Positions 38,044-48,109 of a stretch of 64,000 bases of DNA are shown here, piece by piece. Under the pieces are notes generated by a model, which ran no database searches, had not been told where the DNA came from, and saw only the letters and a list, made by a program, of their open reading frames with translations. Both the position numbers and the translations under genes were made by a program. The stretch lies in NCBI GenBank assembly GCA_025093985.1, contig JACAAK010000001.1, positions 1,178,001-1,242,000 on the forward strand. Direction: 5' to 3'. Source of the stretch: Calvatia gigantea. Lineage: Eukaryota; Basidiomycota; Agaricomycetes; Agaricales; Lycoperdaceae. Every line of letters begins with the position of its first letter. Positions within the stretch are counted from its first letter, which is position 1.

Positions 38044-40788
38044 TTAATCAAATAAATGTGCATCCTGTAATCGCCGTCTGCGCACCAGCTCCATCTCTGT
38101 TATTGTGTGTCCAGCAATCCGACTTACTCCTGACGGCTTTTGTCCGTCTTCAACTCTCGGCGTCCCATTCCCATTACAGCTCTTCGTGGCCGGGCTGTCC
38201 GAACCTGACGACCCCCTCCTCTTAGGAACAAAAGTAATGCCGGAATCTGATGCATCAGTTTCTGAAACCATGTCATCCTTCGGTGTCAGTTCATTGTAGA
38301 CCGGCATGCTGCGGTACTTCTCGAACGTGCCGTCCATCCACCCAACAAGATCATCAATCACCTTAGAAATCATTTAGCCTCGAAGACAACCTTCGTAAAT
38401 TATTATGACTCACCTCCTTCGCACTCGGTAACAGCGTAGGCATCTGCAAATAACCATGGCTCCAGTCTGCCAATAGCACTAACTCTACCCAGTCATTCTC
38501 ACTTTGTCGGCCTAACCTGCTTCTCTCCCTCTTCATCTCTTCCACGTTTGCCACGCCCCTCACGCCTCGGATATTAACATCTCGCGGCTGAGAATCTTCT
38601 CCGAACCTTGCGCTCTTGCCGGACAACGCCAGTTCCAATTCGATCTTTCGTGCTCTCTTCGCCTCCCGTATACGGCCAGCAAAAATAACACTATCATCCA
38701 CAAAAGGATCCTTTTCGCCGCACTGAATCATTAGTGGAGGAAATTGTGCAAGAAGATATTCCGGTGTAAGAATCGGTGAGATATGGTAATCTTTCGCAAA
38801 ATCTGGATTCCGGCGGGGTCCAATATAAAGAATAGCCATAGCACGCATCTATGAAAGTTTGAATTCCCCATTTGGCCGTGTTGAGTAAGGTACCCACCAT
38901 ACTAGGCGAAACAATCCTGTCCTGGAAATATCCCGCTCTGCTCGACATCGTCAAACGTGTCCCAATCGTCCCCCGTTTCGTCGCCTTCCCATTGAAAGCC
39001 TGGTTAGCCCTCATGTCAGCCTCCTTTAACGCCAACGCCATTTCTTCCTGCCGTCTCTCCAATGCAGAATGCGTCCTCAGAACCGACCCATTTACCTCAG
39101 AATAGTCATACTTGTATTTCACTCGTGCTTCAATTGGTTTATCTTCCTCCTTATATTCATCAAAATCCTCATCTCCACTTTCCGCATCAGCAAGTGACCC
39201 ATCGTCCGTATTCGTATTCGCCCTCATGATCTTCGGTCCAGAACCAAGGAGTGACTCTTCTCCTGTGCTAGTGAATCCACGGAGGGTATCCTTCCAGCTT
39301 GAACGTCGCTTGACCCGTTTCCTCGGTTTGCGATCGGGGACCATACTCAACGGAGAAACATGGTGTAAATGATCTTTCCGCTGGGCGAATTCTCTCATCC
39401 TAGGAATACTGTTGGAGGATTGCTCCGATCTGAGAATCCGCAAGTGGTCGGCCGACAACCAAGACACGAAATTAAAGTCCAACGCCGGGTAAGTGAGGAC
39501 CACACCTGTAGGCAAAGGGAGAGATTCAACGCCGCGGATTTTGATTATCCCGTTCTTGAGTTCGAGGATTTTGGTAACGACATTCACAGTCAAAGTGCCA
39601 CCTCTACAAGAAAAGTGTCAATCTTGATAATAAGTTATCAGGTATCTGATAACGTACGCAGAATCCCCTGTGATAATAGCGGAGAACTTATTGCCCGACA
39701 TTCCAATAATCCTACCCGCTACGAGATAATGGCCAGTCAAAATGAGATTACAATAACATGAATTCGACTTACAGGACTCCACCAAAAGGCGGTAGACGTC
39801 AAATACTTCGTCAATGGCAAATGGATACGGATCTGAGGCAAGTAAGTAGACGGTCAGCGGAAAACCCCCAGCGATCTACGCACATTCTGGCGCCTTTCCG
39901 TAATCAATGGAAAGTACAGGCCTTCCTGAGCTAACAGCCCAGAGCCTCAAGCGCTCTTCATGGTGTTCTGGCGTCATAGCGACAAATCCACCTCCAGGGA
40001 AATCAAGGATGAGTTCAGTAGCCTCCTTAAGCTGCTCTTCGGGAGGAGCGAAGTACAAAAAAGCAGTGGAGGGACGGTCATAGGAGGAGCCCTTGGGGCG
40101 GGGAAGCAAGATTTTGCGACGAATCGACATCTTTGGCACTCTTTGCAGCATGCGAATCTGAATGGACAATATCAGTGGGATGACCAATAAACGAAAAGAA
40201 ACCCATACATATGGGTTTGTTGTCTTGTTCCATGTCGCCCGCAGCATTTCGACTGTAGGAACTGCACGGAACCGGCGTAACTTTCCATAGATATTAACAA
40301 AAGGTGGGTGCAACCTCTGTGTGTATCAATAACGTACTTTCTCATCCGCGGCAGAAGGGAAAGCAATATAATATAGGGCAAACAGCAAAGAACAGATGTC
40401 CCTCAGCCATTTGGGCCGGATCGACATAGCGGTGGCAAACCCCACATCGAGCCCCGTTGCAATCCACGTCGCACGAAAATAATCTGGAGTATACTAGCAT
40501 ATGTGTGAGAGGTAAATTTTGAGGAATATGCATGGTCGACATACGAGGTTCCTCAGGGGCTCGGGTGCTGGTTTTGGCGTTAGTGACGCAAATGTCCCGA
40601 CATGTGCACGAGGCTTACCATCAAGGCCTAATATTTTGTCCAGGTTGCGGAGAGCATACACAGCAGTCAATGTGCTTAGAATTAATTGCCAGGGGGTGAA
40701 ACGTTCTGATACGAGATTAGGCTTAAGCAACTCACAGGGATAACGAGAGGGGGGAGAACGTACGCAGTTTCCTGTTCAGTCTGGGCAT
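38044..40788 (-). CDS. HSL-type alpha/beta-hydrolase (lipase/esterase)
   Basis: Putative lipid-droplet or ER lipase/esterase of the hormone-sensitive-lipase clade. Exon 1 is only 25 nt (40764-40788: M-P-R-L-N-R-K-L), spliced to 40619-40705 (FTPWQLILSTLTAVYALRNL, a membrane-type helix). Later exons give RATWIATGLDVGFATAMSIR and LLFALYYIAF. The oxyanion-hole motif is LILDFPGGGFVAM, with GGG replacing the usual HGGG. The nucleophile elbow G-D-S-A-G-G is split by an intron after GC. The downstream acid and histidine are in IQCGEKDPFVDDS and LADWSHGYLQM. A long acidic insert (SGDEDFDEYKEEDKP) separates elbow and acid. The C-terminal tail is basic and Ser-rich, ending L-Q-D-A-H-L-F-D at 38044. Substrate unknown. 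All splices examined keep frame. Confidence 0.85.
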
Positions 40789-41486
40789 CCAAAGGACTCG
40801 GGGTGGCCCTTCCTTGGCTTTGAGTATACGCCACGTCCAAAAAAAGAGGACGAGGAAAACCTAGAGGACCACGCTGAGGACATCCTGACGCACTGGACAT
40901 TATATATGTATAACAACATACCTGTGCTCTTTTCCAAGATGGGTTTGGCCGTCCAAGAATGTGGTCAATCATGAGTCGTTAGAGCATAAAATAGAAGAAA
41001 TGGTGGTGGTGAAGGAGAGAAACCAAAGCGATGCACCTCCATGCTTTGGTGCAGCGCTGTGCAGGTAATCTGGAGACAAATTAACATGTGATTTTGCGAG
41101 AATATCGTGAATTTCATCACCTTCCAAATCTGGTACATTCACAAGAAGTGCTTGTTCATGTTTGCCCAATGAAGACACTGGCGGAGAGGAACCTAAGGTT
41201 GACCAATGCCGTTGACACTTTTCACATCCATGTCTATCCTTCCTAAATATGCATCCACTTATTAAGCTTGTGGCTCGAGGGAACTGTCGGCAGAATTAAA
41301 AAGTGGTCGAGCCAGAGTCCTGCACACATCGACTTCCAAGTTCCAGCCTTCCTGAGTCGAGCATATTACGTCATGTCCTCAACCTCGCTTCCAATCAAAA
41401 CCCGCGAAATGATCGCACATAATCTTTCTGGTAGCTTGCAAACCAGCTCAAATTTATCTTCTCGTATTTCTTAATCGCCTGCGCCC
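40789..41486. promoter_or_regulatory. Divergent region lipase / mri1
   Basis: About 700 bp between opposing start codons of the lipase (minus) and mri1 (plus). The central part may hold one small minus-strand gene (see 40969-41231). Otherwise I see no motif I can name. Confidence 0.35.
40969..41231 (-). CDS. Possible small hypothetical protein
   Basis: Tentative. On the minus strand an ATG at 41231 (M-D-V-K) can be joined by a 42-nt GT-AG intron to a frame reading SSLGKHEQALLVNVPDLEGD, then IHDILAKSHVNLSPDYLHSA and a hydrophobic C-terminus, stopping at 40969. That is about 70 residues. Amino-acid composition looks protein-like and the unspliced frame is open, but there is no family match I can name and the intron is short. 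Confidence 0.3.
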
Positions 41487-42964
41487 ATGGCTACATCTCC
41501 TGAGCTGACATCAATCAAGTTCAATGATGACAAGCTGGAGGTTGTCAACCAGCTTTTGCTTCCCCATGTCACAGAGTACGTTGAAATCAACTCGGTCGAA
41601 GACGCTTACGATGCGATCAAGTCTATGAAGGTCCGCATTCCCTGCCTTCGGTACATTCCTTGACCGACACTAGAATCAGATTCGTGGAGCGCCTGCTATT
41701 GCATCTTTGGCTGCGTTATCAGTGGCGCAACATTTGATTCTGGCCCTTCGAGCGTCTCCTCCTCCAGATTTTCTCGCTTCTCCGCCGGATCTGCAAGTAC
41801 ACGTCCAATATATCTTGGCTTATCTTCTTGAATCTAGACCGACAGCCGTGAATCTTGGCGCTGCAATACGTAGATTGAACAAGACTCTCGCCGACGGTGT
41901 AGCAGCTGGAAAAAGTCCTCCGGAGGTCGCCCAAACCCTTATCACCGAAGGGAAACTTGTTGCAGATGAAGATGTCGGTCGCAACAAATTAATGGCTAAA
42001 TGGGGAGGCGACTGGCTCGTTGAGCAAGTCAATAAGAACGGCGAGTCCGGTGAAAAGTTAAATGTCCTGACCGTTTGCAACACAGGATCGCTTGCTACCT
42101 CAGTATGCTTTCTTCGTCTTGTATCCTTTCCTCGACACCCCATTTATTGGCTGGCTAGGGGTATGGAACAGCTTTCGGGTTGATCACCTACCTCCATGAA
42201 ACGGGAAAACTTGACAAGGCGTATTTCACGCAGACAGCACCTTACCACCAAGGTTCCCGGTTAGTGGAATTGTGCCCCAGAATCAGCTACAGACTGATGA
42301 TCCCCCTAGACTTACTGCTTTTGAATTCCAAACTCTCAAGATACCCTCCGTAATGATTTGCGATACGATGGTTGGCTCCTTGTTTCAGCACCATAAGATT
42401 CACGCCGTGGGTTGGTACTAGCACAGATATAAACCTTGGACGCTGAGAGCTAAACGTTATGTGTGATTTCCCCAGCTGTTGGTGCTGACAGGATTGCAAA
42501 GAACGGTGACACTGCAAACAAGGTTAGTACAGTGTCCCCTAATTCAATAGCGCACTCACATCGTGGGTTAGATTGGAACTTATAACGCTGCCGTACTCGC
42601 TGCTAGGCACAATATTCCATTTATTGTTGTCGCTCCTATTAGCACCGTCGATCTCAATGTCTCCTGTGGTTCCAAGTATGTCCCCTCTTGGACTTCATGG
42701 CCCTTGGTTGACTATGCACACCTCAGGATACCCATCGAACATCGACCGCCCCTTGAAGCTTGCCTCGTACGAGGCATCTTGTACCCCGATGGTGGTAAAA
42801 CAGAACAAGTACAAGTCATGATCACACCGATTGGTTTGGAGGGCATCTACAACCCTAGCTTTGATGTTACCCCAGCGGAACTTATAACAGCGATCGTTAC
42901 AGAGAAGGGCGTTGCTGTTAAAACTGCAGGCTCGACAGAATTCGACCTGTCTCCCATTGTATAA
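41487..42964 (+). CDS. mri1: MRI1, methylthioribose-1-phosphate isomerase
   Basis: Isomerises 5-methylthioribose-1-phosphate to 5-methylthioribulose-1-phosphate in methionine salvage; a paralogue of eIF2B alpha. ATG at 41487 (M-A-T-S-P-E-L-T); exon 1 is 41487-41630 and exon 2 starts at 41680, followed by five more exons, all in frame. Landmarks: [39 protein letters not shown], which holds the catalytic Cys and spans an intron; [55 protein letters not shown] with the catalytic Asp; [26 protein letters not shown]; and [20 protein letters not shown] near the end. The C-N-T-G and G-A-D-R motifs separate it from eIF2B. Followed 158 bp downstream, on the same strand, by the multi-helix membrane protein gene. 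Confidence 0.94.
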
Positions 42965-43122
42965 ATTCTTTCCAACATCTAGCGCTAGATGTGTAATTTT
43001 ATTCCCCGTAGAATTCTCTGATGGCAGGAACGAATGAGACGTTACGTTGACGCCAAGGCAGCAGTGTGAAGCAGGGGTAACCTGGTCGTGGCTGCTTCCC
43101 CGCTCATCTCCCCCCGCCAGAG

Positions 43123-44278
43123 ATGTCAGTCAAAAATCCGGATATTGAGGTCGGTGGGGAAAGGGAGACTCTGAAGGAACAGGCGATTCTGGTCGGACTG
43201 ATGTTTTCTTTCATGGCGTACGGTATGTACTAAATTGATCGGCTGCCAAAGCTTGAGGCTCACATAATTAGGATTTCTTGTCTTGACGTTCATATTGTGC
43301 CTTCGGGTGTTGTCCAAACGACCAAAATCGACTTCGAGATGGATTTTCAACCTCTATGTTTGGACGTTGTTCATCTTCATCACGGCCTATATGTCCGTCA
43401 GTGGGATTAACAAGGTACAGGCATTTACGACGTACCGGAGGTATCCTGGAGGGCCAAGCATTTGGATGAAACAAAGAAAGTATACTGCACTCAGTGTGAC
43501 TGGAAATTTATGTGCCATGATGTCTATTTGGCTTTCTGATGGTTTCTTGGTTAGTGGAACCGTTGCACCACTGGAAAGCTTGACGCCGATTTTGACTGGT
43601 AATGTTCCTCTACAGTTATATCGAGTAGTGGTGGTCTATACCACACGCCGGTATATCATTATATTCCCCAGCTTCCTCTATGCAGGAACAATAGGTTTGT
43701 CTCCGCTTTTTACGGTGCAGTCTTTTCAAAAGCGCCTAATCGAGACAAAAGTCACAGGTGCCTTTTTTATCTTCAAGCAAGTCCAACCTTCCGCAACCCT
43801 CTGGACAAGTGTCTCCAACGGTTTGCCGTATCTCATCACTGCGAGCCTATGCAATATTTCCACCGTGTTAACTCTCGCATCTCGTCTGTTCTTGTATCGT
43901 CACCTCGTGCGACAGGTTGTTGGGAAGGACAACCGGGAACATGACGCACCATACGGATCTGCACTGACGATCTTGGTGGAAAGTGCCGCGTTGCATGCCG
44001 CGTTTTCAACAGTGTTCGTTGTCTCTTATGCATTAAAAAGTCCTATCGCGAGGGTTGTGGTTGGGACATTGTGTAACGTACGGGTGAGTCCACCCCAAAT
44101 ATTCGATATATCAAGGATGATACCTGAGGTCCGTGATATTTAGGGTATATCCTCATTCCTCATTATACTTCGTGTTGCAAGGCAAACGACACAGGATGGC
44201 GGAACTTACACAAATACCTTCGATCCAATGATGCAACGGAGGACCCGCAATACGCGACCCGAGTCCTTCGCCGTTTGA
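43123..44278 (+). CDS. Seven-helix membrane protein, agaricomycete family
   Basis: Integral membrane protein of a large family expanded in mushroom-forming fungi; function unknown. ATG at 43123 (M-S-V-K-N-P-D-I-E). A first intron follows the G-Y/F codon at about 43223. Two in-frame introns (donors GTTAGT near 43550 and GTTTGT near 43695) precede the end exon. Helices recognisable: AILVGLMFSFMAYG with FLVLTFILCL; IFNLYVWTLFIFITAYMSVS; LCAMMSIWLSDGFLLYRVVV; YIIIFPSFLYAGTIG; GLPYLITASLCNISTVLTLA; ALTILVESAALHAAFSTVFV; and a last one, ISSFLIILRVARQ. The DGFLLYR motif is typical. Because introns keep the frame open, an unspliced 286-codon frame runs through 43283-44143; splicing at the D-G-F-L and N-V-R codons gives the expected helix spacing. 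Stop at 44276-44278. Confidence 0.75.
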
Positions 44279-44758
44279 ACGGTGACATACCTTCATTTGT
44301 ATGCTTATTCTTCCCAGACTCAGTGGGGTGTACTGTTGTATTTTGTATTTATTTCATGGTCATATATTCGACCATACCTATCCACCCGTCGGGAGTGCGG
44401 CGATCACTAGATACCCTCTGTTTCTTGTTCATTAAACTGTTTTGTACCTATGCACTGCGCCGACGACTCGACGACTCGCGAGTCAATGCAACACAAGTCA
44501 TATCAATGCCATACCGATTTCAGAGAGTACAAAGTCCGTTGTATCAAGGACTACACCGTTTGAATTCAGTACGGTGATAATATGACCAGTGCCATATCAA
44601 CTCGTCGGGGTGGTGCCTGTAGGCCGTGGTGTATGACCTTACGAACACCACCGATTCCAACTGGATTAAAGTCAGGTTTCTCCGCAACTCTTCCTCGTCT
44701 CTCTCATAATCTGGGGGATAGCTAGGGGCAGCTCTTTCTCTGGTTTATTCGGTCCTTG
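44279..44758. other. Spacer upstream of the taspase-like gene
   Basis: 480 bp between two plus-strand genes; 3' flank of the membrane-protein gene and promoter of the hydrolase. No supported gene and no motif I can name. Confidence 0.4.
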
Positions 44759-46279
44759 ATGTCGCAAGAAGAATGCTATATCGCCGTTCATGGCGGCGCG
44801 GGTTATCACCACCCCGACCATGACAAGCGGACCAAACGGGCTCTCCGGTTGTACGTATATACAATTCTACAACTAAGCCTCTGGATAGCAACGCGAACTC
44901 GGTTCGATATTTAGGGCATGTACAAAAGCGCTTCAGGGTTTGGACGCGCCCTTGGATCCACAGAACTCAGGAGAAAATAGGAACGATGCACTGACTATGG
45001 TTGAACAAGCAATCATTTTGCTAGAGGACGATCCCCATCTGAATGCGGGCTATGGCTCGAATTTAACTTTGGATGGAACCGTGGAATGTGATGCTGCCGT
45101 GTTCGCTGCGCATAGTGGCGTGCAATTTGGTAGCGTCGGTGCTGCCTCTGGTATGAACTTCTTTCTTTCTGTGTTGAACTCATTTACAGAAGATTTGGTG
45201 AGTTTTTAGGCATTAAAAATCCAATCTCAGTTGCTCGGCGTATCTTAGAGTATACAAAGGAGCCAGACAAGTTAGGTCGTGTTCCACCAATGTAGCTATC
45301 CAGATCCTTCCTCCCCCAAAACGGTTTCTGATTGTCACGTCTGCAGGACCCTTGTATCGCAGGGCGCAGTTGATTTCGCGCAAAGGCATGGCCCTGGTGA
45401 TAAAGTCGTTCCACCTGAAAACATGATATCCGAGCCGGCGAGGCAAACTTGGAAGAAATGGAAAGACCGGCTGGAGAGTTCTACCCCAGCTATTACTGAA
45501 GCACAAGAAATGGACAGAGAAGACTTGTTGCAAGATACCGTTGGTGCTGTTGCTTGGCATTCACGGAGTGGACTTGCGGCTGGTGTGTCGAGTGGTGGTA
45601 TTTTGTTGAAACTGCCTGGACGAATTGGCGAGGTAACTTATTGGCGGGTCAGTCATGAAGTGGCGTGAGCTGAAATCATTTAGGCTGCTGTCTTTGGTGC
45701 TGGTTGTTGGGCGGAGCATCGGTTGGGAACCTTTGATGGGGTAGCTTGTAGCATATCAGGAACGGGAGAACAGATCATCCGTGCCAACCTAGCACGTAGG
45801 ATCGGAGAGGCATCTAATCCTGATGCGGATTTTCATGAATTTCTACAACGCACCCTAGCGGACAAGTTCTGGAGTGAGTAGATCGTGTGTAAACGACCTG
45901 ATGGATAGGAGTTTGACGATCGATTCACTCAGACCCGGCCAAGGAGCGTGGTGAACAAGATCCGTCGGCTGGTGTACTGATAATAACGAGAGAGACAGAC
46001 GACGACGGCCGAGTGGCAGGTATGGGTTTTTGCACCTTTATCGGCTTATGATAGGTAATCGAGGTACCAAGTGCGCTTATGGTGTGCATTTACGACAGCC
46101 AGCATGGCCATAGCATTTGGATCAAGTCGAGACCCACAGCCCAAGGTACGATACGTACACGAGAGGATGACCAAGGCGATGAATACTATTTTTAGGCTTA
46201 CATACTGCGACGGCCGGAGGGGGCCCGCTCAACGGCAGAGAAGGAACCACATGTGTACATCACGGCGTTCGGTCTCTGA
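44759..46279 (+). CDS. Taspase/type-2 asparaginase (Ntn hydrolase)
   Basis: Threonine-type N-terminal nucleophile hydrolase of the isoaspartyl-peptidase/L-asparaginase family, closest in layout to taspase 1. The precursor cleaves itself just before the catalytic Thr. ATG at 44759 (M-S-Q-E-E-C-Y-I-A-V-H-G-G-A-G). The alpha part has LNAGYGSNLTLDGTVECDAA and FGSVGAASGIKNPISVARRI; the beta part starts at DTVGAVAWHSRSGLAAGVSS (Thr after Asp, followed by S-S-G-G-I), then GAVFGAGCWA-like text, VACSISGTGEQIIRANLARR, and a short C-terminus ending Y-I-T-A-F-G-L. Eight introns or so, all GT-AG and in frame. A long linker between the parts (RQTWKKWKDRLESS) resembles the taspase insert. Whether it is a protease or a general asparaginase is not decidable by eye. 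Its 3' end is convergent with tfb4 (66 bp). Confidence 0.85.
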
Positions 46280-46345
46280 CATCAAACACTAGACGGTCCG
46301 AGGTGATAGGACGACGTCGGGAAAGTGGCTCTTGGCGGGCGGTCG

Positions 46346-47774
46346 TTATCTTCGGGTCCCATTGGGACCTGTGTTTGTCATCGGTGCACCCATACTCAGG
46401 CTTCGTCCCGCAGTACCGTTTGGTGTTCCCAGGCCAATGGTGGAAGAGTGAGGGAGCTCGCCGGATGTGATGGTGCTTTGGGAGATGCTTCGAGCCACAG
46501 TTGCACCGTTTGTGCCAGGGGGGCCAGTTTGAGGAGTGCCAGGGTTGCTTCGTGGAGTGGTGGCTCCTGGACCGTTCGGTGTGGAGGGAGGCCGTGATTG
46601 GTTGAGACGTTGAAGGGTCTTGATTGGGAATTTTGTGCTGTGGAACTTTATGAGCAGGTGACTGCGAAAGCGGGTACAATATAGCATACCGGCAGGTCGA
46701 GCACACAGGAACAGGTTGGCAGAAGACTGTGCGAGGTCAAAGCGTGAGCTGGAGATAGTGGTGAGCTAACAGTTGAGGGGGTCCGCTCACTTGACAGACA
46801 AACAGAGCAAACGAAGCCGATGTCGACGATGTTTTTGTGACAGAAACAGGCAGCACGGAAATCTACCTTGTCCTGAGATGGGACTGCCAGGGTTTTGCGA
46901 ATAGCAGGCGGGGGGAGGAAAGCCATCTTTGGACGGGTTGAATGAGGCCGGGATAAGAAGCAATAGATTATTTACATACGATAAGATGTTGCAGGAGGGC
47001 ATCACGTTGGTCAAGATGGATGTATGAGCCACCGGTCAGGTGGGCGGCCTGTTGGAGAAAGACAGTGTCTGGGCCGTAGACCTGACACACATCGATCGTG
47101 ACTTTCTGGAGTGCCGAGGACATGAATGAGCGGCCATAGAAAAGCGACTAGGGGGTGTGTACTTACGAGCTTCTGGGCGGAAAAGACCGAGTTCATGATC
47201 GGGATGTAGGAGGTGGCTTGGTCCGGGGAGACCGAGAGGATGAGCAGACGGGGGTCCGGGAGGATGGGCAGGTTGGGTCCGGCGGTGGCAGCAGCAGGTT
47301 TTGCAGCAGTTAGAGTTGAGGAATTAGCGAGGCGATTCACATCTATGGGATAGGGTGTGAGCACCAAAGGGGGGGGGGGGGGGAAGAGAGCAGTGATGAG
47401 GACGGACAGCAGAGAGCCTTGGTTATTGCGCCCACCAGGGCGGAGGGTTGGTGGGAGTGCAGGGCATCAAAGTGGTCTAGAATGCGGCGAGAGACTGCGT
47501 GGTCGAGATGGACAAAGGGAGGATAGGAGTTTGGGTCGATCGGGAGATGTTCGGGGACGGGGTCGGCGGAGGAGTAGAGCATGAGGCTGTTGCCGGGGAA
47601 CGCGCCGAAGACGGCGAGAGAGTTTTCGGCATTGTTAGCAATGTGTGCATTGAGAAAGACGAGGACGTGGGAAAGAAATTGGGAGAGTTGGAGGGGGTCG
47701 GAGTGTTGGGCAGAGCGGTGCCATTGGGCCGGGGCTAGGTCGAGGATGACAGAGAGATGGGATGGTTCGTCCAT
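46346..47774 (-). CDS. tfb4: TFB4, TFIIH subunit p34
   Basis: TFIIH core subunit that pairs with Ssl1/p44. The minus-strand ATG is at 47774 (M-D-E-P-S-H-L-S-V-I-L-D-L), beginning a von Willebrand A-like fold: FLSHVLVFLNAHIANNAENS, LAVFGAFPGNSLMLYSS. After the first intron: RLLILSVSPDQATSYIPIMN, then VTIDVCQVYG and FLQQAAHLTGGSYIHL. The C4 zinc module is CFCHKNIVDIGFVCSVCLSI followed by FCQPVPVCSTCRTKF. The C-terminal about 85 residues are a Ser/Thr/Pro/Gly-rich extension not expected in yeast p34, ending T-G-P-N-G-T-R-R at 46346. The first intron contains a 15-base G run on the plus strand (C tract on the transcript) just before the acceptor region. No frameshift seen. Confidence 0.92.
47369..47383 (+). 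repeat. tfb4: G15 homopolymer in a tfb4 intron
   Basis: On the transcribed (minus) strand this is a run of 15 C inside the first tfb4 intron, between donor GTCCGT and acceptor CCCATAG, so it forms part of the polypyrimidine region. With the G16 at 10025 it is one of two such long runs in the window. Confidence 0.9.
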
Positions 47775-48109
47775 AAAGTCCACTATAAACCCTAACCTGT
47801 GTGTGCAGATAGATGGAGGACCGAGTTAGAAAGAGAAATGATGATGATAAATGGGCGATTGAATAAGCAGCCACACCAACCTTAACCACCATCCTCAGAT
47901 CTTTCGGAGTCCCCGTCACGAGCGCCGGTGACGAAGGCCCTTCCGGCGTTGGCCGTGACGATGGGGTAGCGACGTTGCCCGTGTGAAATCTGTCCGTTGG
48001 CGATGCCTGGCGCCCAGGTCCTCATCGTTCTTCCTCCCCCACCACTTGCCTGCCCCACCAATTCCCTCCCTCCCTCCTCTGTCCCTCCCCCTCCTCCCCT
48101 CCCCTCCCA
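47775..48109. promoter_or_regulatory. Divergent promoter region tfb4 / chd1
   Basis: 335 bp between opposing start codons. The 80 bp before the chd1 ATG is a strong CT-tract (TCCCTCC-type repeats, 48050-48109), a common arrangement just upstream of fungal start sites. No TATA-like element recognised. Confidence 0.5.

Noticed and set aside
43283..44143. Continuous 286-codon frame as an unspliced membrane protein
   Set aside because: It runs through two or three introns whose lengths happen to keep the frame open. Splicing yields the family's D-G-F-L-L-Y-R motif and normal helix spacing.
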